DNA of 64,000 bases from Amycolatopsis coloradensis (GTDB lineage: Bacteria; Actinomycetota; Actinomycetes; Mycobacteriales; Pseudonocardiaceae): positions 266,126-330,125 of the forward strand of contig NZ_MQUQ01000020.1 in the NCBI RefSeq assembly GCF_001953865.1. The letters are read 5' to 3'. Under the pieces are notes generated by a model that was not told where the DNA came from, made no database searches, and was given only the letters and a program-made list of their open reading frames with translations. The stretch's first letter is position 1. Each line of letters starts with the position of its first letter. Positions 51,531 through 60,206 of the stretch are shown here, piece after piece. Both the position numbers and the translations under genes were made by a program.

Positions 51531-52850
51531 TCACTCGTACCAGAAGGCGTAGTCGCCCGGTTTTGGATCGTCGAACACCAGATGCCAGTCGACACCCACC
51601 GGCACCGATGTCGCGGCACGCTTCGCCTTCGGCGGGTTCCCGGCGGGAGTCGCGGGCGCCCCACTGTCCTCCCACAAACTGGTGAACACGGTTTCCTTCG
51701 TGTATTCGGCGTGAAAGGTGCCTTTCACGCGACCTGAGCCGAGGTTGTCCGCGTCCACGAAGTTGTAGTAGTTGTGCCAGGACGTCAGTGGTTTGGCCTG
51801 GTCCTTGCCGAGCACGATCGGGGTGCGGCCGTTGTTGACCAGCCGCCACGCGGGCAGCACTTTCTTGTTGAGATGGGTGTACGGCGGAATGCCGGACGCA
51901 TTGGCGCCAGGCCCGAACTTCTTCGTCCCGGAACTCATCAGCAACACGTCCGGTTTGAGCAGGTTGAGCCAGGACGGGAAGGTCGAGGTGAAACTTCCGT
52001 GATGTCCCATCTTGAGCCAGGTTCGGCGTTCCCGTGCCACCAATTCGCGATCTTGCTGGTAGATGCCCTGCATGAAGTCCTCGTTGAACCGGAGCGCGTC
52101 GGCCATCAGGAAGAGCTTTTGCCGCTCGCCACCCGCCGCCGGCTGCCCGATCAGCACCAGGACCAGGCTGCTGATGTTGGCCCAGATGTCTTTCTGGTCG
52201 AAGTCCTGGTACTTGCTCAGTTGCGGGTTGCCGTACGGGTCAAGCGTCTGTTCGCTGTCCTTGAGTGGTCCGTACATTTCACCGGCCATCAGGAACAGGT
52301 TCGGCGCATCCGGCGTCGGCATGACACCACCCCAAAGTGGGACGAGCTCGTCCACCATCCGACGTCTCGGCCGTTTGGCGACCATGAAGTTGTTCACCGG
52401 ATCGGCCAGACTGCCATGGTCGGTCAGCAGCGCCTCGATGAACTTCCAGCCGCGGCCCTCCCGGTAGTCTTGGAAACCGCCGGTGTAATGCACCCGGCCG
52501 ATGTTCATCCGCACCTTTTTCGTCGCCGAATCGGCGACAACGTCCTTCAGGATGTTGAAGTGGTCCTCGTCGGGATGGCTGATGAGGAGATCATCCAATT
52601 TCTTCCCCGCTTTTTGTAAGTACGGTTCGAGCTTGTCGCGGATACGCTTCGCGGTCGCGGCGCGATCGACCGTCCCGGTTCCACCGAGGTGCCGGGTCGA
52701 CAAGGTGCTTCCACAGTCCAGCAATGCGGTATGCCGTGGGTTTCGCTCGTTCAACGGGGCGACACCGGTACCGGCCTTGGTCCGGTCGTAGTGGAAGAGA
52801 AAAGTCGAATCCCCCTGCCCGACATTGAAAAAGATCACTTCGACTGGCAT
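51531..52850 (-). CDS. ComEC-like metallo-beta-lactamase-fold protein
   Basis: The 439-residue soluble protein has the ComEC/Rec2 beta-lactamase-domain motifs: FFNVGQGDST at 7-16, the metal-binding SHPDEDH at 91-97, SSLVLVL and LFLMADAL with Asp251, and LKMGHHGSFTSTF with His283-His284. A hydrolase acting on phosphodiester or a nucleic acid is possible; the membrane channel part of ComEC is absent. The C-terminal 60 residues are Pro/Lys-rich. It is the first gene of the operon, with GGGAG seven bases before ATG 52850. A palindrome lies within its 3' end. Confidence 0.85.
   Translation of the reverse strand: MPVEVIFFNVGQGDSTFLFHYDRTKAGTGVAPLNERNPRHTALLDCGSTLSTRHLGGTGTVDRAATAKRIRDKLEPYLQKAGKKLDDLLISHPDEDHFNILKDVVADSATKKVRMNIGRVHYTGGFQDYREGRGWKFIEALLTDHGSLADPVNNFMVAKRPRRRMVDELVPLWGGVMPTPDAPNLFLMAGEMYGPLKDSEQTLDPYGNPQLSKYQDFDQKDIWANISSLVLVLIGQPAAGGERQKLFLMADALRFNEDFMQGIYQQDRELVARERRTWLKMGHHGSFTSTFPSWLNLLKPDVLLMSSGTKKFGPGANASGIPPYTHLNKKVLPAWRLVNNGRTPIVLGKDQAKPLTSWHNYYNFVDADNLGSGRVKGTFHAEYTKETVFTSLWEDSGAPATPAGNPPKAKRAATSVPVGVDWHLVFDDPKPGDYAFWYE
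51711..51728. repeat. Palindrome GTGAAAGGTGCCTTTCAC inside a coding region
   Basis: Two perfect 8-base arms surround a central TG. It encodes VKGTFHA of the beta-lactamase-fold protein (minus strand). A similar free palindrome occurs at 16369, and the outer hairpin at 10962 contains related TGAAAGGTCCGTTCA. Confidence 0.5.
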
Positions 52851-54147
52851 GACCGAACTCCCGGGTAGATCACGTGTGACCGCCTTCCCCTGTGGTCAGT
52901 CCGGTTGAAAGGCTGAAAGGCCACCATCTCGTACGGGACGGCAGTGAGCCAGAGGACTCAGCCGACAGTGTCGCGGTGGCGGGAAAGTGAACTGACACTA
53001 CGTGACTCCGAATTGAGACATCCTGATGACCCGAACGGCACACCGTCGGCTCACTGACCACAACGGAACTCACGCATTGTTCGCGAATGCGTTTTCAAGT
53101 GCACGTGCACTCACCGGGGAGTGACCCTTGTCCCTCACATCGTGCCATTTGGACTTCACCAGCCCCGTCATCCGGCCGATCGAAATCACCGGCCTAGAGG
53201 TCATACTTCGCCTCTGCCACGCCATCGCCGAAATCCCCGATGCCGCAAATCTGCCGCCGAAGCGCTGAACACGAGCGCGGCGGTATCGGACGTACGCCGG
53301 GTTGACAGCGTCTCGCACGTCAGCCACCTGCAGGTGATCGGCGAAGGGGCGTACCGACGCCACTCCGCGCCAGCGCTCTACCTGGTCGACGTCCGCGTGA
53401 TGTCGAGCAGGGGGAGTGGTGGCCCCGAGATGGTCGCCGCCGCGAGGCCCGCATCCCGAGCAAGTGTGTTCTCAGTCACAGATGGAGCCTCTGCTTGTGC
53501 GATTCCCAGCCTGCCTGCTTCAGGTAACTGTCCCGATCAGGCTCCTCACCTTCCGGCGCCGCGCGGTCGCTGTGGAGTACGAGCCGCATTGGGTCGCCGT
53601 CGGGGGGTCGAACCTCGACTCGACCGGGAACATGGCCATGAGCTTGACCTGGCTAGCTGGTTCGGCAGGAACCAAGGGCGATTCAAGGGCGAAATCGCAG
53701 GCCGCACGAGGTCAACTCGAGGCATGAGCGTTTGCAAACGTCCCAGCTAGACCGACTGAGAACGGCTCGAAAGGACCCGAACCAGTTAACCGGAGGCCCT
53801 GGGGAATCTGGCACGAGCAAGGCGTCGTGGTCCGGTGAAAGGCAGGCGAGGACAGCACGTCGGTGAGTCGCGTCTAACTTCGACGGCACGTCCGCCTCTC
53901 TATCACCTCAGGCCAGGACGTGCCACAGTGGACAAGCAGGCCGACACGGTTCGACGGCGGGCGGTCATGGCCACGTCCTTCGTCGGTGCTTGCGGGCGTC
54001 GCTTGGTCGACGTCTTGCCGTCCTTCTCGCAGCCACTCGCACGTCACAGCCGGTTCTGGCCGGTCCGACTCACTCCACAGGAGACTCTCCATCAGTGTTC
54101 CAGTCGTTCTGCCGCATGCCGTCTGCGCTCCTCGTTCTCTAGCCGAT
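52851..54147. other. Long gap upstream of the six-gene operon
   Basis: About 1.3 kb separate the operon start from the ATP-grasp gene. It must contain the operon promoter. On the plus strand a short run LDFTSPVIRPIEITGLEVIL (about 53148-53207) looks protein-like but cannot be placed. Several open frames exist but none has a good start, ribosome-binding site or recognisable content, so I call no gene. Confidence 0.5.
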
Positions 54148-55293
54148 GTGTACGGTCCGGGTATCGCCGTCTGCGCGCGGCCCGAACTCGCCGCCGCCGA
54201 ATCGGCGAACAGGCACCGCCACAGCCGTGACGTGGTCTCCGCGCGACCGATCGCTGTCGCGGCCGACACGCCGGTGATCTGCAGTTCCGGCGGCACGGAT
54301 CCGGATTTGCTGGCACACCTGCGTGACAGCGGCCTGCCGGTCGGCACCGACCTGCGTGAGTTCCGAAGCGAAAGGGAATTCGCCGTCCGCGTGGCCGAAG
54401 CGCTGTCCGACGGGCTGCTGATGTCGATGGAGTACCCGCAGCCGACCACGCTGTGCCCGGACGAACGCGCGCTCAAAAGCGCGCAACTCGTCGGTTACCT
54501 GAACAACAAGGCCAGCATCACCACGTTGGTCGATCCACGGTTCCAGGCGCACCGCAGCGTCGTGACCCGAGGGCAACTCGCGGAGGCGGCGCCGGCGGAG
54601 AAGTCGTGGGTGCTCAAGGCCGCGACCAACGAAGCGCACGGTGGCAGCCTCGATGTCTATCTGCACCGGGCCGACGAGCAGATCACGCTACCGGCGTTCA
54701 CCGAGGTGCTCACCGAGTTCGTCGTCGAGGAGTACCTGCAGATCCTGCGTAACTGGGGCCTGCAGTTCTACGTGGGAGCGGACGCGCAAGCCCGCCTGCT
54801 GGCCGTGACCGAACAGCGCGTCGACACGATCGGGGTCTATGCCGGCGGCAGATTCGGTACGGTCACCACTCCTCCCGCCGAACTGCTCGCCGAATGCCTG
54901 GCGATCACCCAGCGCGCGGCCGACGTCGGCTACCGCGGCCTGTGCAGCCTCGACTGCGCCCAGACCCGGGACGGCCAGCAGGTCGTGCTCGACCTGAACT
55001 TCCGGATCACCAGCGGCTCGATCCCGTTGCTGGCGATGCGGTCGGTCCACCCCGACGCCCTTGACCGCACCGCCGAGTCCGTGACGCTCACCGTCGCCGG
55101 CGCGCTCACCGACCTCCTCGCCGAGATACGCCCCGCCTTGGCCGCCGGTGGCCTGCTCATCGTGGCCGGTCACGACAGCGGCCACACGGACAATCCGATC
55201 AGGCGAAGCACCTTGCAACTGCTGGTCTTCGGGGACGACCCCGACGAGGTGACCAGTCGACGCCGCGCGCTGGAAGAGAAAACCGGCCACTGA
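54148..55293 (+). CDS. ATP-grasp family protein (start uncertain)
   Basis: The 381-residue reading from GTG 54148 contains an ATP-grasp core. It has LKAATNEAHGGSLDVY (ATP-binding loop), TEFVVEEYLQILRNW, and the metal-binding GLCSLDCAQT with VVLDLNFRITSGS (Asp-x-Asn). Such enzymes join an acid to an amine or thiol with ATP, often peptide-like. The frame stays open upstream (SISVPVVLPHAVCAPRSLAD), and an AGGAGA at 54078 has no in-frame start after it. The true start may lie there or the 5' end may be damaged. Substrate is unknown. Confidence 0.75.
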   Translation: MYGPGIAVCARPELAAAESANRHRHSRDVVSARPIAVAADTPVICSSGGTDPDLLAHLRDSGLPVGTDLREFRSEREFAVRVAEALSDGLLMSMEYPQPTTLCPDERALKSAQLVGYLNNKASITTLVDPRFQAHRSVVTRGQLAEAAPAEKSWVLKAATNEAHGGSLDVYLHRADEQITLPAFTEVLTEFVVEEYLQILRNWGLQFYVGADAQARLLAVTEQRVDTIGVYAGGRFGTVTTPPAELLAECLAITQRAADVGYRGLCSLDCAQTRDGQQVVLDLNFRITSGSIPLLAMRSVHPDALDRTAESVTLTVAGALTDLLAEIRPALAAGGLLIVAGHDSGHTDNPIRRSTLQLLVFGDDPDEVTSRRRALEEKTGH

Positions 55294-55322
55294 CGTCCGT
55301 CATGCCTTCCCGGCGGCCCGTT

Positions 55323-56192
55323 TCAGGTAGTGGGTGAGTCTTGGGCGGCCAGCTCTTCGGCCAGTTCCCTACAGCGCAGGCGGGCCGGGGAGAAGTCGTA
55401 GGGCATCTTGCCGGCGGCTTCGAGCACGCTCATGGAGTCAGCCTCCCGCCCGCCGGAGCCGAGGTCGTCCCAGTCATCGAAGAGGGCATCGTCGTGCTTG
55501 CCCAGGCCGGACTCCTCGATGACGGCCTGCAAGGCGCTTTCGAAGGCGTGCCGCTCGACGGCCACCTGAGCCACCCGTGGATCGTCGACGGCGACGCTGT
55601 CGTCGAGTGCCTCCTCGGCGCCGTCGACGCGGTCGGAATCCTCCCGCAGAGCGGGATGCGTGGTCAGGGCTACGAAGCGGGTGGCCTGGATGGCCGCGCC
55701 GAGCGGACCGAAGATCCGCTCGGTGACCAGCAGACTGTCCAGGTCCGCCTGACGCAGGGAGCCCTCGGGCAGGCTCTCGAGGCGTTCGGTGACGAAGTCG
55801 GAGAGCAGGCCCATCCGGCTGCCTTCGGCGCGCATCCGCCGCACGGCGGCGCGTTGCCGCCGCGACTCCGTCTCCCGCGCGGTGAGGGCTTCCTCCAACC
55901 GCTCCAGGATGTCCACGATCTCGTCTCCGCTGTCCGCTCCGGCGGAAGCCATGCTGATGGCGAAGGCATCACGGATGTCGCCGAGGGCGATCCCGGCGTC
56001 GGCCATCTTGCGAATCCACAGCAGGCGGATCATGTCTTCGTACCCGTAGCGGCGGCGGCCGTCGCCGCCACGCTCAGGCTCGGGGAGCAGGCCGATCTCG
56101 TGGTAATGACGAATCGCCCGTGGGGTGCTGCCGGAGAAGGCCGCCGCGTCACCGATCTTGACCTGGCGAGGTGGCACGAAGGACGAAGGCAT
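55323..56192 (-). CDS. MerR family transcriptional regulator
   Basis: The 289-residue regulator has an N-terminal MerR helix-turn-helix (VKIGDAAAFSGSTPRAIRHY, EIGLLPEPERGGDGRRRYG) and a coiled-coil at about 85-125. A longer-than-usual C-terminal region (about 130-289) has no recognised ligand motif and no metal-binding Cys cluster. It faces the ATP-grasp gene convergently and is downstream of a degraded DHFR-like gene. The target is unknown. ATG 56192 has GGAAAGG eight bases upstream. Confidence 0.88.
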   Translation of the reverse strand: MPSSFVPPRQVKIGDAAAFSGSTPRAIRHYHEIGLLPEPERGGDGRRRYGYEDMIRLLWIRKMADAGIALGDIRDAFAISMASAGADSGDEIVDILERLEEALTARETESRRQRAAVRRMRAEGSRMGLLSDFVTERLESLPEGSLRQADLDSLLVTERIFGPLGAAIQATRFVALTTHPALREDSDRVDGAEEALDDSVAVDDPRVAQVAVERHAFESALQAVIEESGLGKHDDALFDDWDDLGSGGREADSMSVLEAAGKMPYDFSPARLRCRELAEELAAQDSPTT

Positions 56193-56530
56193 GAGCGGAA
56201 CCTTTCCTCATGGGCCGGGACGTAGGTCCACCAGACCACATGCCGCTACGGAAGGTGCAACCCGTGCACATCGACTCGCGCCGATGCCAAAGACGCGCCC
56301 TTCCGCCTGGGGTTGTGGGGGCTCGTCTTGGGGTTGTCGGTGTGGCTCGCGGGAGCGGCTGCACCACGGGATCGGCATGGCCACCTGGGCGGTGTGTGCC
56401 GCCGTGCGGGCCACGGCATCTCAAAAGGAATCATCCTTGCCACTCGCGGACCGAAAGTTGTCCGAATGGGGCACCTTCACTCGAATGTCCCTTGTGGACA
56501 GTCAACCGGGAATCAAAACGGCCCGGCGGC

Positions 56531-56814
56531 CAGTTGCGACGTTCGTAGGTGGCGATGATGACGCTGCCGACCGTGTGGGACGAAGCCAGCTCGAAGCCGG
56601 CCGTTCCGCGTCACCGTCGAGGACGGTGGTGTTCACCCGAACAGCGGACTTCACGTTGCGCGAAGCGACGTATTTGTCCATCGTCTCCAGGCGCTTAACA
56701 GTGCGTCGTCCAGCCGTCACCCTGGAAATCGCCTTCGCGGTTTTCGTCCGGCGTTCCCCGTCTCTGGACCACGCCATCCAACGACACGAACCGCAGTACG
56801 ATCACTTTCCGCAC
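56531..56814 (-). pseudogene. Decayed dihydrofolate reductase (RibD-C type) gene
   Basis: Pieces of one family appear in order but in broken frames. The N-terminus VRKVIVLRFVSLDGVVQ starts from GTG 56814 (good GGAGG upstream) and ends in a stop at 56695. A middle piece, MDKYVASRNVKSAVRVNTTV, reads from about 56681. A C-terminal piece, GFELASSHTVGSVIIATYER, ends near 56535 in another frame. About 100 residues of a typical 190-residue protein are deleted. It is probably silent. Confidence 0.75.
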
Positions 56815-57736
56815 GATGTCTCCCTCCCTGCGGACACGGGATGGTAGTGCCGGCGCCAAGACTCGGATCTGCTCGACCGCGCTCGCCGCGAGGCTTCCCG
56901 TCCGGCCACCGTCACCGGACCGGCAGAACCGTGCGCGACCGCGACGCCAGACGCGTCCTCGCCGCAGGGGCCGCCGTCGGGGAATTCGGTCGACGAGCCG
57001 TAAACGCACTTCCCCGGCGAGCACGGCGACGGCCGGTAGAGCGGTGCGGAAGCCAGAAATCGTATCGTCGGGATAACGTGGCAGCGATAGTCGTATCTGG
57101 ATGGCGCCCAGGGTGCGAAGAAGCGAAGAAGTGCTGTTGAGCCGCGGTGCGTGCCCGTGCTACGTCTTCTTCAGAAGAAGTCACGGAGGGCAGCGGGAAA
57201 CGTATTTGCTTTCACCCGTTTGGACGCAGTAAGCCGTGAACTCGACATGGCAGACTCGGCACCGCGGGGAAGGATCACGAACGAATATATCCGCCTTCTG
57301 GCCGCATATTGATCGCATTATATCGTCACCTGCCGGAAAGGTGGACATCTCGAATTCACGGTTGAAGAACGGGTGAACATCAACTGGGGCTATGGGGTCT
57401 GGGAATAGAGTGAACGGCGTCGAGCGACGAGTACGCGCGAAGCTTGAGCCGTAGTTTCCGCGGCGGGTGAGAACCTGTCTGTGGAGTTCGGTCGGGCCGA
57501 CGAATGTCCCGGCAAGAGCGCATGATGAAATATTCCGGGCAGCGGGGCGCGGAAAGCCGATCGATCGGTCATGGTTTCGCCGCGCCGGTCCTCGTGTTTT
57601 TCCTCAATCGGCCGATTCCCAGTCCGTGGATGAGGCCACCTGCCGCCAGTAGTGTCGCATTGCCTGGCCGGTGGGTCTGAAACGCCGCCGGGTACGGAAT
57701 GAAACGTTTACCCAGTCGTCCAGGGGGATACGGCAA
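56815..57736. other. Gap upstream of the cluster regulator
   Basis: About 920 bases have no supported gene. The part 57240-57420 is clearly AT-richer (ATATATCC..., GCATTATATCG) than the rest of the window and probably carries promoters for the regulator and neighbouring genes. Open frames here are short and lack start signals. Confidence 0.5.
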
Positions 57737-58462
57737 GTGGCCGAGGTTTCGTATGCTGCGTCTTTGCTTCCGATCGCCGTTCGCGCACGGGCGAAGGTGC
57801 TCGTCGTGGGCGGCCCCGACGACCTCGCGGCGACTCTGGACGGCGTCCAGTCGGTCGGCGGCTTGGAGGTCGCCGGCGCGGTGCTCCCCGGTGACGGTAT
57901 CTCCGGCGTGGTCGACGCCCTGAGCCCGGACCTGGCGATCATGCACTGCGACTCCGACGGGGTGGAGGCACTCCACGCGCTGAAACGGATGCGCGGACGG
58001 CATCAGTGCGACGTCCTGATGGTCGTGGACCGGCCCGGGGCGGACGTCGTGCTGGACGCGGTCCGGCTCGGGGTGTTCGCCTGCCTGGTCGCACCGGTCG
58101 AGCCGCACGCGTTGCGCGTTCTGCTGGAGAGCTGGACGTACCGGTGGCATCTTGCCGAGCCCAAGGACCCGCGCGAACCGCCGGACGAGCGCGAGGCGGA
58201 CGTGCTGCCCGGCCCCGCGGCCCGCGCCGCCGGCAGAAAGGCCGTCGGCACGACGTTGGACCTGGTCGCGAAGGCGTTGCGGGAGCGGCGGGTGCCGCTG
58301 TCGGCGTCCGAGGTCGGCACCCTGTGCAACCTGTCGGCGGTCGCGACCCGGCGTTACCTCAATCAGCTGGTCGACCGGGGCGAGGCCGTGATGTCCGTGG
58401 AGTACGGCAAAACCGGCCGCCCCCGGCACCTCTATCGCTGGACGCTCCTCATGCCTGGCTGA
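57737..58462 (+). CDS. Atypical response regulator with pseudo-receiver and C-terminal HTH
   Basis: The 241-residue protein has an N-terminal receiver-like domain (about 18-135) whose key residues are altered. The phosphoacceptor position is His70 (PDLAIMHCDSDG). The conserved Lys near LVAPVEPHAL is absent, and only part of the acidic pocket remains (GGPDD). The C-terminal helix-turn-helix (RVPLSASEVGTLCNLSAVAT, GRPRHLYRW) is of the CitB/DcuR type. Atypical regulators such as JadR1 sense pathway products instead of phosphate, a likely role here at the edge of a biosynthetic cluster. GTG 57737 follows AGGGGGA by eight bases. Confidence 0.85.
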   Translation: MAEVSYAASLLPIAVRARAKVLVVGGPDDLAATLDGVQSVGGLEVAGAVLPGDGISGVVDALSPDLAIMHCDSDGVEALHALKRMRGRHQCDVLMVVDRPGADVVLDAVRLGVFACLVAPVEPHALRVLLESWTYRWHLAEPKDPREPPDEREADVLPGPAARAAGRKAVGTTLDLVAKALRERRVPLSASEVGTLCNLSAVATRRYLNQLVDRGEAVMSVEYGKTGRPRHLYRWTLLMPG

Positions 58463-59072
58463 ACGCCAGGCCGACACCGAAGCTCACCAGCACGCCACCC
58501 ATCGTCCCGTCGACCGTGCGCCGCACGGCCGGCCGCCGCAGCACGTCGCCGAGCTTGGCGAACACCAGCGCGTACGCGGCCATGCAGGAGAAGCTGACGA
58601 CGGCCGTCACCGCGACCAGCACCCCCGGCGTCCACCAGGGTTCGCCGGGGCCGGTGAACTGCGGCAGCAGCGCGGACATGAACAAAGCCGTTTTCGGGTT
58701 GAGCGCGTTGGTGAACAGGCCGTCGCGGTAGGACGAGGCGACGCTCGCGGGTGCGGCGACGTCCTGCTCGGCCGCGGTCTGCTTCGAACGCAGCGCGCTG
58801 ATCAGCGAGCGGACGCCGATATAGCACAGGTAGATCGCGCCGATCCATTTCAGCACGGTGAACGCGATGACCGAGGTCGCGAGCAGCGCGGCTATTCCGG
58901 CGATCGACGCGATACCCCAGCCGACCTGGCCGGTACTGCAGCCGGCGGCGGTGGCCAGCGCCGCCCGGCGCCCGCGCCCCATCGAGTTCTTGATGACCAC
59001 CGCCGTGTCCGGACCGGGAATCAGAGTCGCCAGCAATGCCACGCCGGCGAATGCCGCAATCGTCGTGAACAT
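58449..59072 (-). CDS. LysE/RhtB family amino-acid exporter
   Basis: The 207-residue membrane protein has six helices and the LysE motif LIPGPDTAVVIKNSMGRGRR near 17-36, with GLFTNALNPKTALFMSALLP near 118-137. Such carriers export amino acids or derivatives. The position inside an aromatic-precursor cluster suggests it exports product or intermediate. Its 3' end overlaps the convergent regulator gene by 14 bases. It is divergent from the hydroxylase gene, with a strong palindrome between them. Confidence 0.9.
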   Translation of the reverse strand: MFTTIAAFAGVALLATLIPGPDTAVVIKNSMGRGRRAALATAAGCSTGQVGWGIASIAGIAALLATSVIAFTVLKWIGAIYLCYIGVRSLISALRSKQTAAEQDVAAPASVASSYRDGLFTNALNPKTALFMSALLPQFTGPGEPWWTPGVLVAVTAVVSFSCMAAYALVFAKLGDVLRRPAVRRTVDGTMGGVLVSFGVGLAFSQA

Positions 59073-59115
59073 GCGTCAACGATAGCCTAACCCGCGCCGG
59101 CGCGTCCGGCGGCGG

Positions 59116-59143
59116 TTGGGAAACTTGGGAAACTTTCCCAAGT
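59116..59143. promoter_or_regulatory. Candidate operator in the divergent lysE/hydroxylase region
   Basis: A perfect 21-base palindrome, ACTTGGGAAAC with mirrored TTTCCCAAGT, covers 59123-59143. An extra direct half-site TTGGGAAAC lies at 59116, so the order is TTGGGAAAC, TTGGGAAAC, TTTCCCAAG. It sits about 45 bases from the lysE start and 155 from the hydroxylase start, well placed for the neighbouring atypical regulator. Confidence 0.6.
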
Positions 59144-59297
59144 GCGCCACCCCGGTGATTCGCACCGGGTGGCGTTGACGATAAATGTAAGCGGCACATA
59201 CGTTTGCCGGGTCCTCGATTTCCGGGAACCTGCTCCGCGAATTCCGGCCGACTCGTGTGTCCGGGTTCCCCCGAGTGAAAACACCGGGTTGTGAAAA

Positions 59298-60179
59298 ATG
59301 GATGATCCCGCCCTGTACGCGCCGATGACCTATGACGAGTCGGGATACCCGCGTTACGCGTTCCCGGCCGGCCACCCGGCCCACGGCGACGAGGATTACA
59401 CGCGCCGGCGCAACCGTATCGCCTTCCTCGGTGCGGAACACGTTCTCGGCACGCCCGCTCCGCATGTCGATTATCACGAACACGACGACGAGACGTGGCG
59501 CACCATCCAGCGGTCGCTCGCCGAGCGGCACAAGGAGTACGCGGCGTCCGACGTCGTCGAGTGGGCCGCCGCGCTGGACCTGCCCACCGACCACGTCCCG
59601 CAGCTGGAGGAGGTCAACGACCGGTTGCGCCGCCTGACCGGGTACTCGCTGACCCCCGCCGTCGGGTTCGTGCCGATCGAGCAGTTCTACGGAGTGCTCG
59701 CCGACGAGAAGTTCTATGCCGCGCAGTTCATCCGGCATCACTCGCAGCCGTTCTTCTCGCCGGAGGCGGACGTGGTGCACGAGCTGATCGGCCACTCGCC
59801 CGCGCTGGGCAACGCCAAGGTCGCCGAGCTCTACCGGTTGACGGGTGAGGCGGTGCGACGGGTCGAAAGCCCCCGCACGATCGAGGTGATCTCGCGGGTC
59901 TTCTGGTTCACGCTGGAGTACGGCGTGGTCGAGCAGGACGGCCGCCCCCGCGCGTACGGCGCCGGGCTGCTGTCCTCGTTCGGGGAACTGGAGAACTTCC
60001 GCAAGGCCGACATCCGCCCGCTCGACCTGACCGGGATGGTGACCACCGAATACGACATCACCGCCTACCAGCAGGTGCTGTTCGCGGCACGGTCCATCGA
60101 CCACGTGCACGACTTCTTCGGCGATTTCCTGCTGACCGTGGACGACGAGACCCCCGATCGCCTCGGGGTGTCGTTCTGA
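59298..60179 (+). CDS. Biopterin-dependent aromatic amino acid hydroxylase
   Basis: The 293-residue enzyme has the iron-binding His161 and His166 in VVHELIGHSPAL and Glu207 in FWFTLEYGVVEQ. GLLSSFGELE and the C-terminal AARSIDHVHDFFGDFL follow. The family hydroxylates Phe, Tyr or Trp using tetrahydropterin; bacterial forms mostly make Tyr, but some cluster-located ones place the hydroxyl elsewhere (for example PacX makes meta-tyrosine). Regioselectivity cannot be read from the sequence. It is the first plus-strand gene of the cluster. Confidence 0.9.
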   Translation: MDDPALYAPMTYDESGYPRYAFPAGHPAHGDEDYTRRRNRIAFLGAEHVLGTPAPHVDYHEHDDETWRTIQRSLAERHKEYAASDVVEWAAALDLPTDHVPQLEEVNDRLRRLTGYSLTPAVGFVPIEQFYGVLADEKFYAAQFIRHHSQPFFSPEADVVHELIGHSPALGNAKVAELYRLTGEAVRRVESPRTIEVISRVFWFTLEYGVVEQDGRPRAYGAGLLSSFGELENFRKADIRPLDLTGMVTTEYDITAYQQVLFAARSIDHVHDFFGDFLLTVDDETPDRLGVSF

Positions 60180-60206
60180 CCGCTCTACCGTGACTGGGGT
60201 TCGGAT

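Noticed and set aside
53560..53620. Possible second attachment site matching the tRNA-Asn T-arm
   Set aside because: Only a short GTCGAACC-like similarity is present, far below the length expected for a duplicated tRNA end.
53121..53750. 209-codon plus-strand frame
   Set aside because: No ribosome-binding site, no family resemblance, and composition unlike the coding regions around it.
56695..57024. 109-codon minus-strand frame as an intact gene
   Set aside because: Only the last 40 codons resemble a protein (DHFR N-terminus); the preceding part is Arg-rich non-coding sequence, so the element is treated as a pseudogene beginning at 56814.
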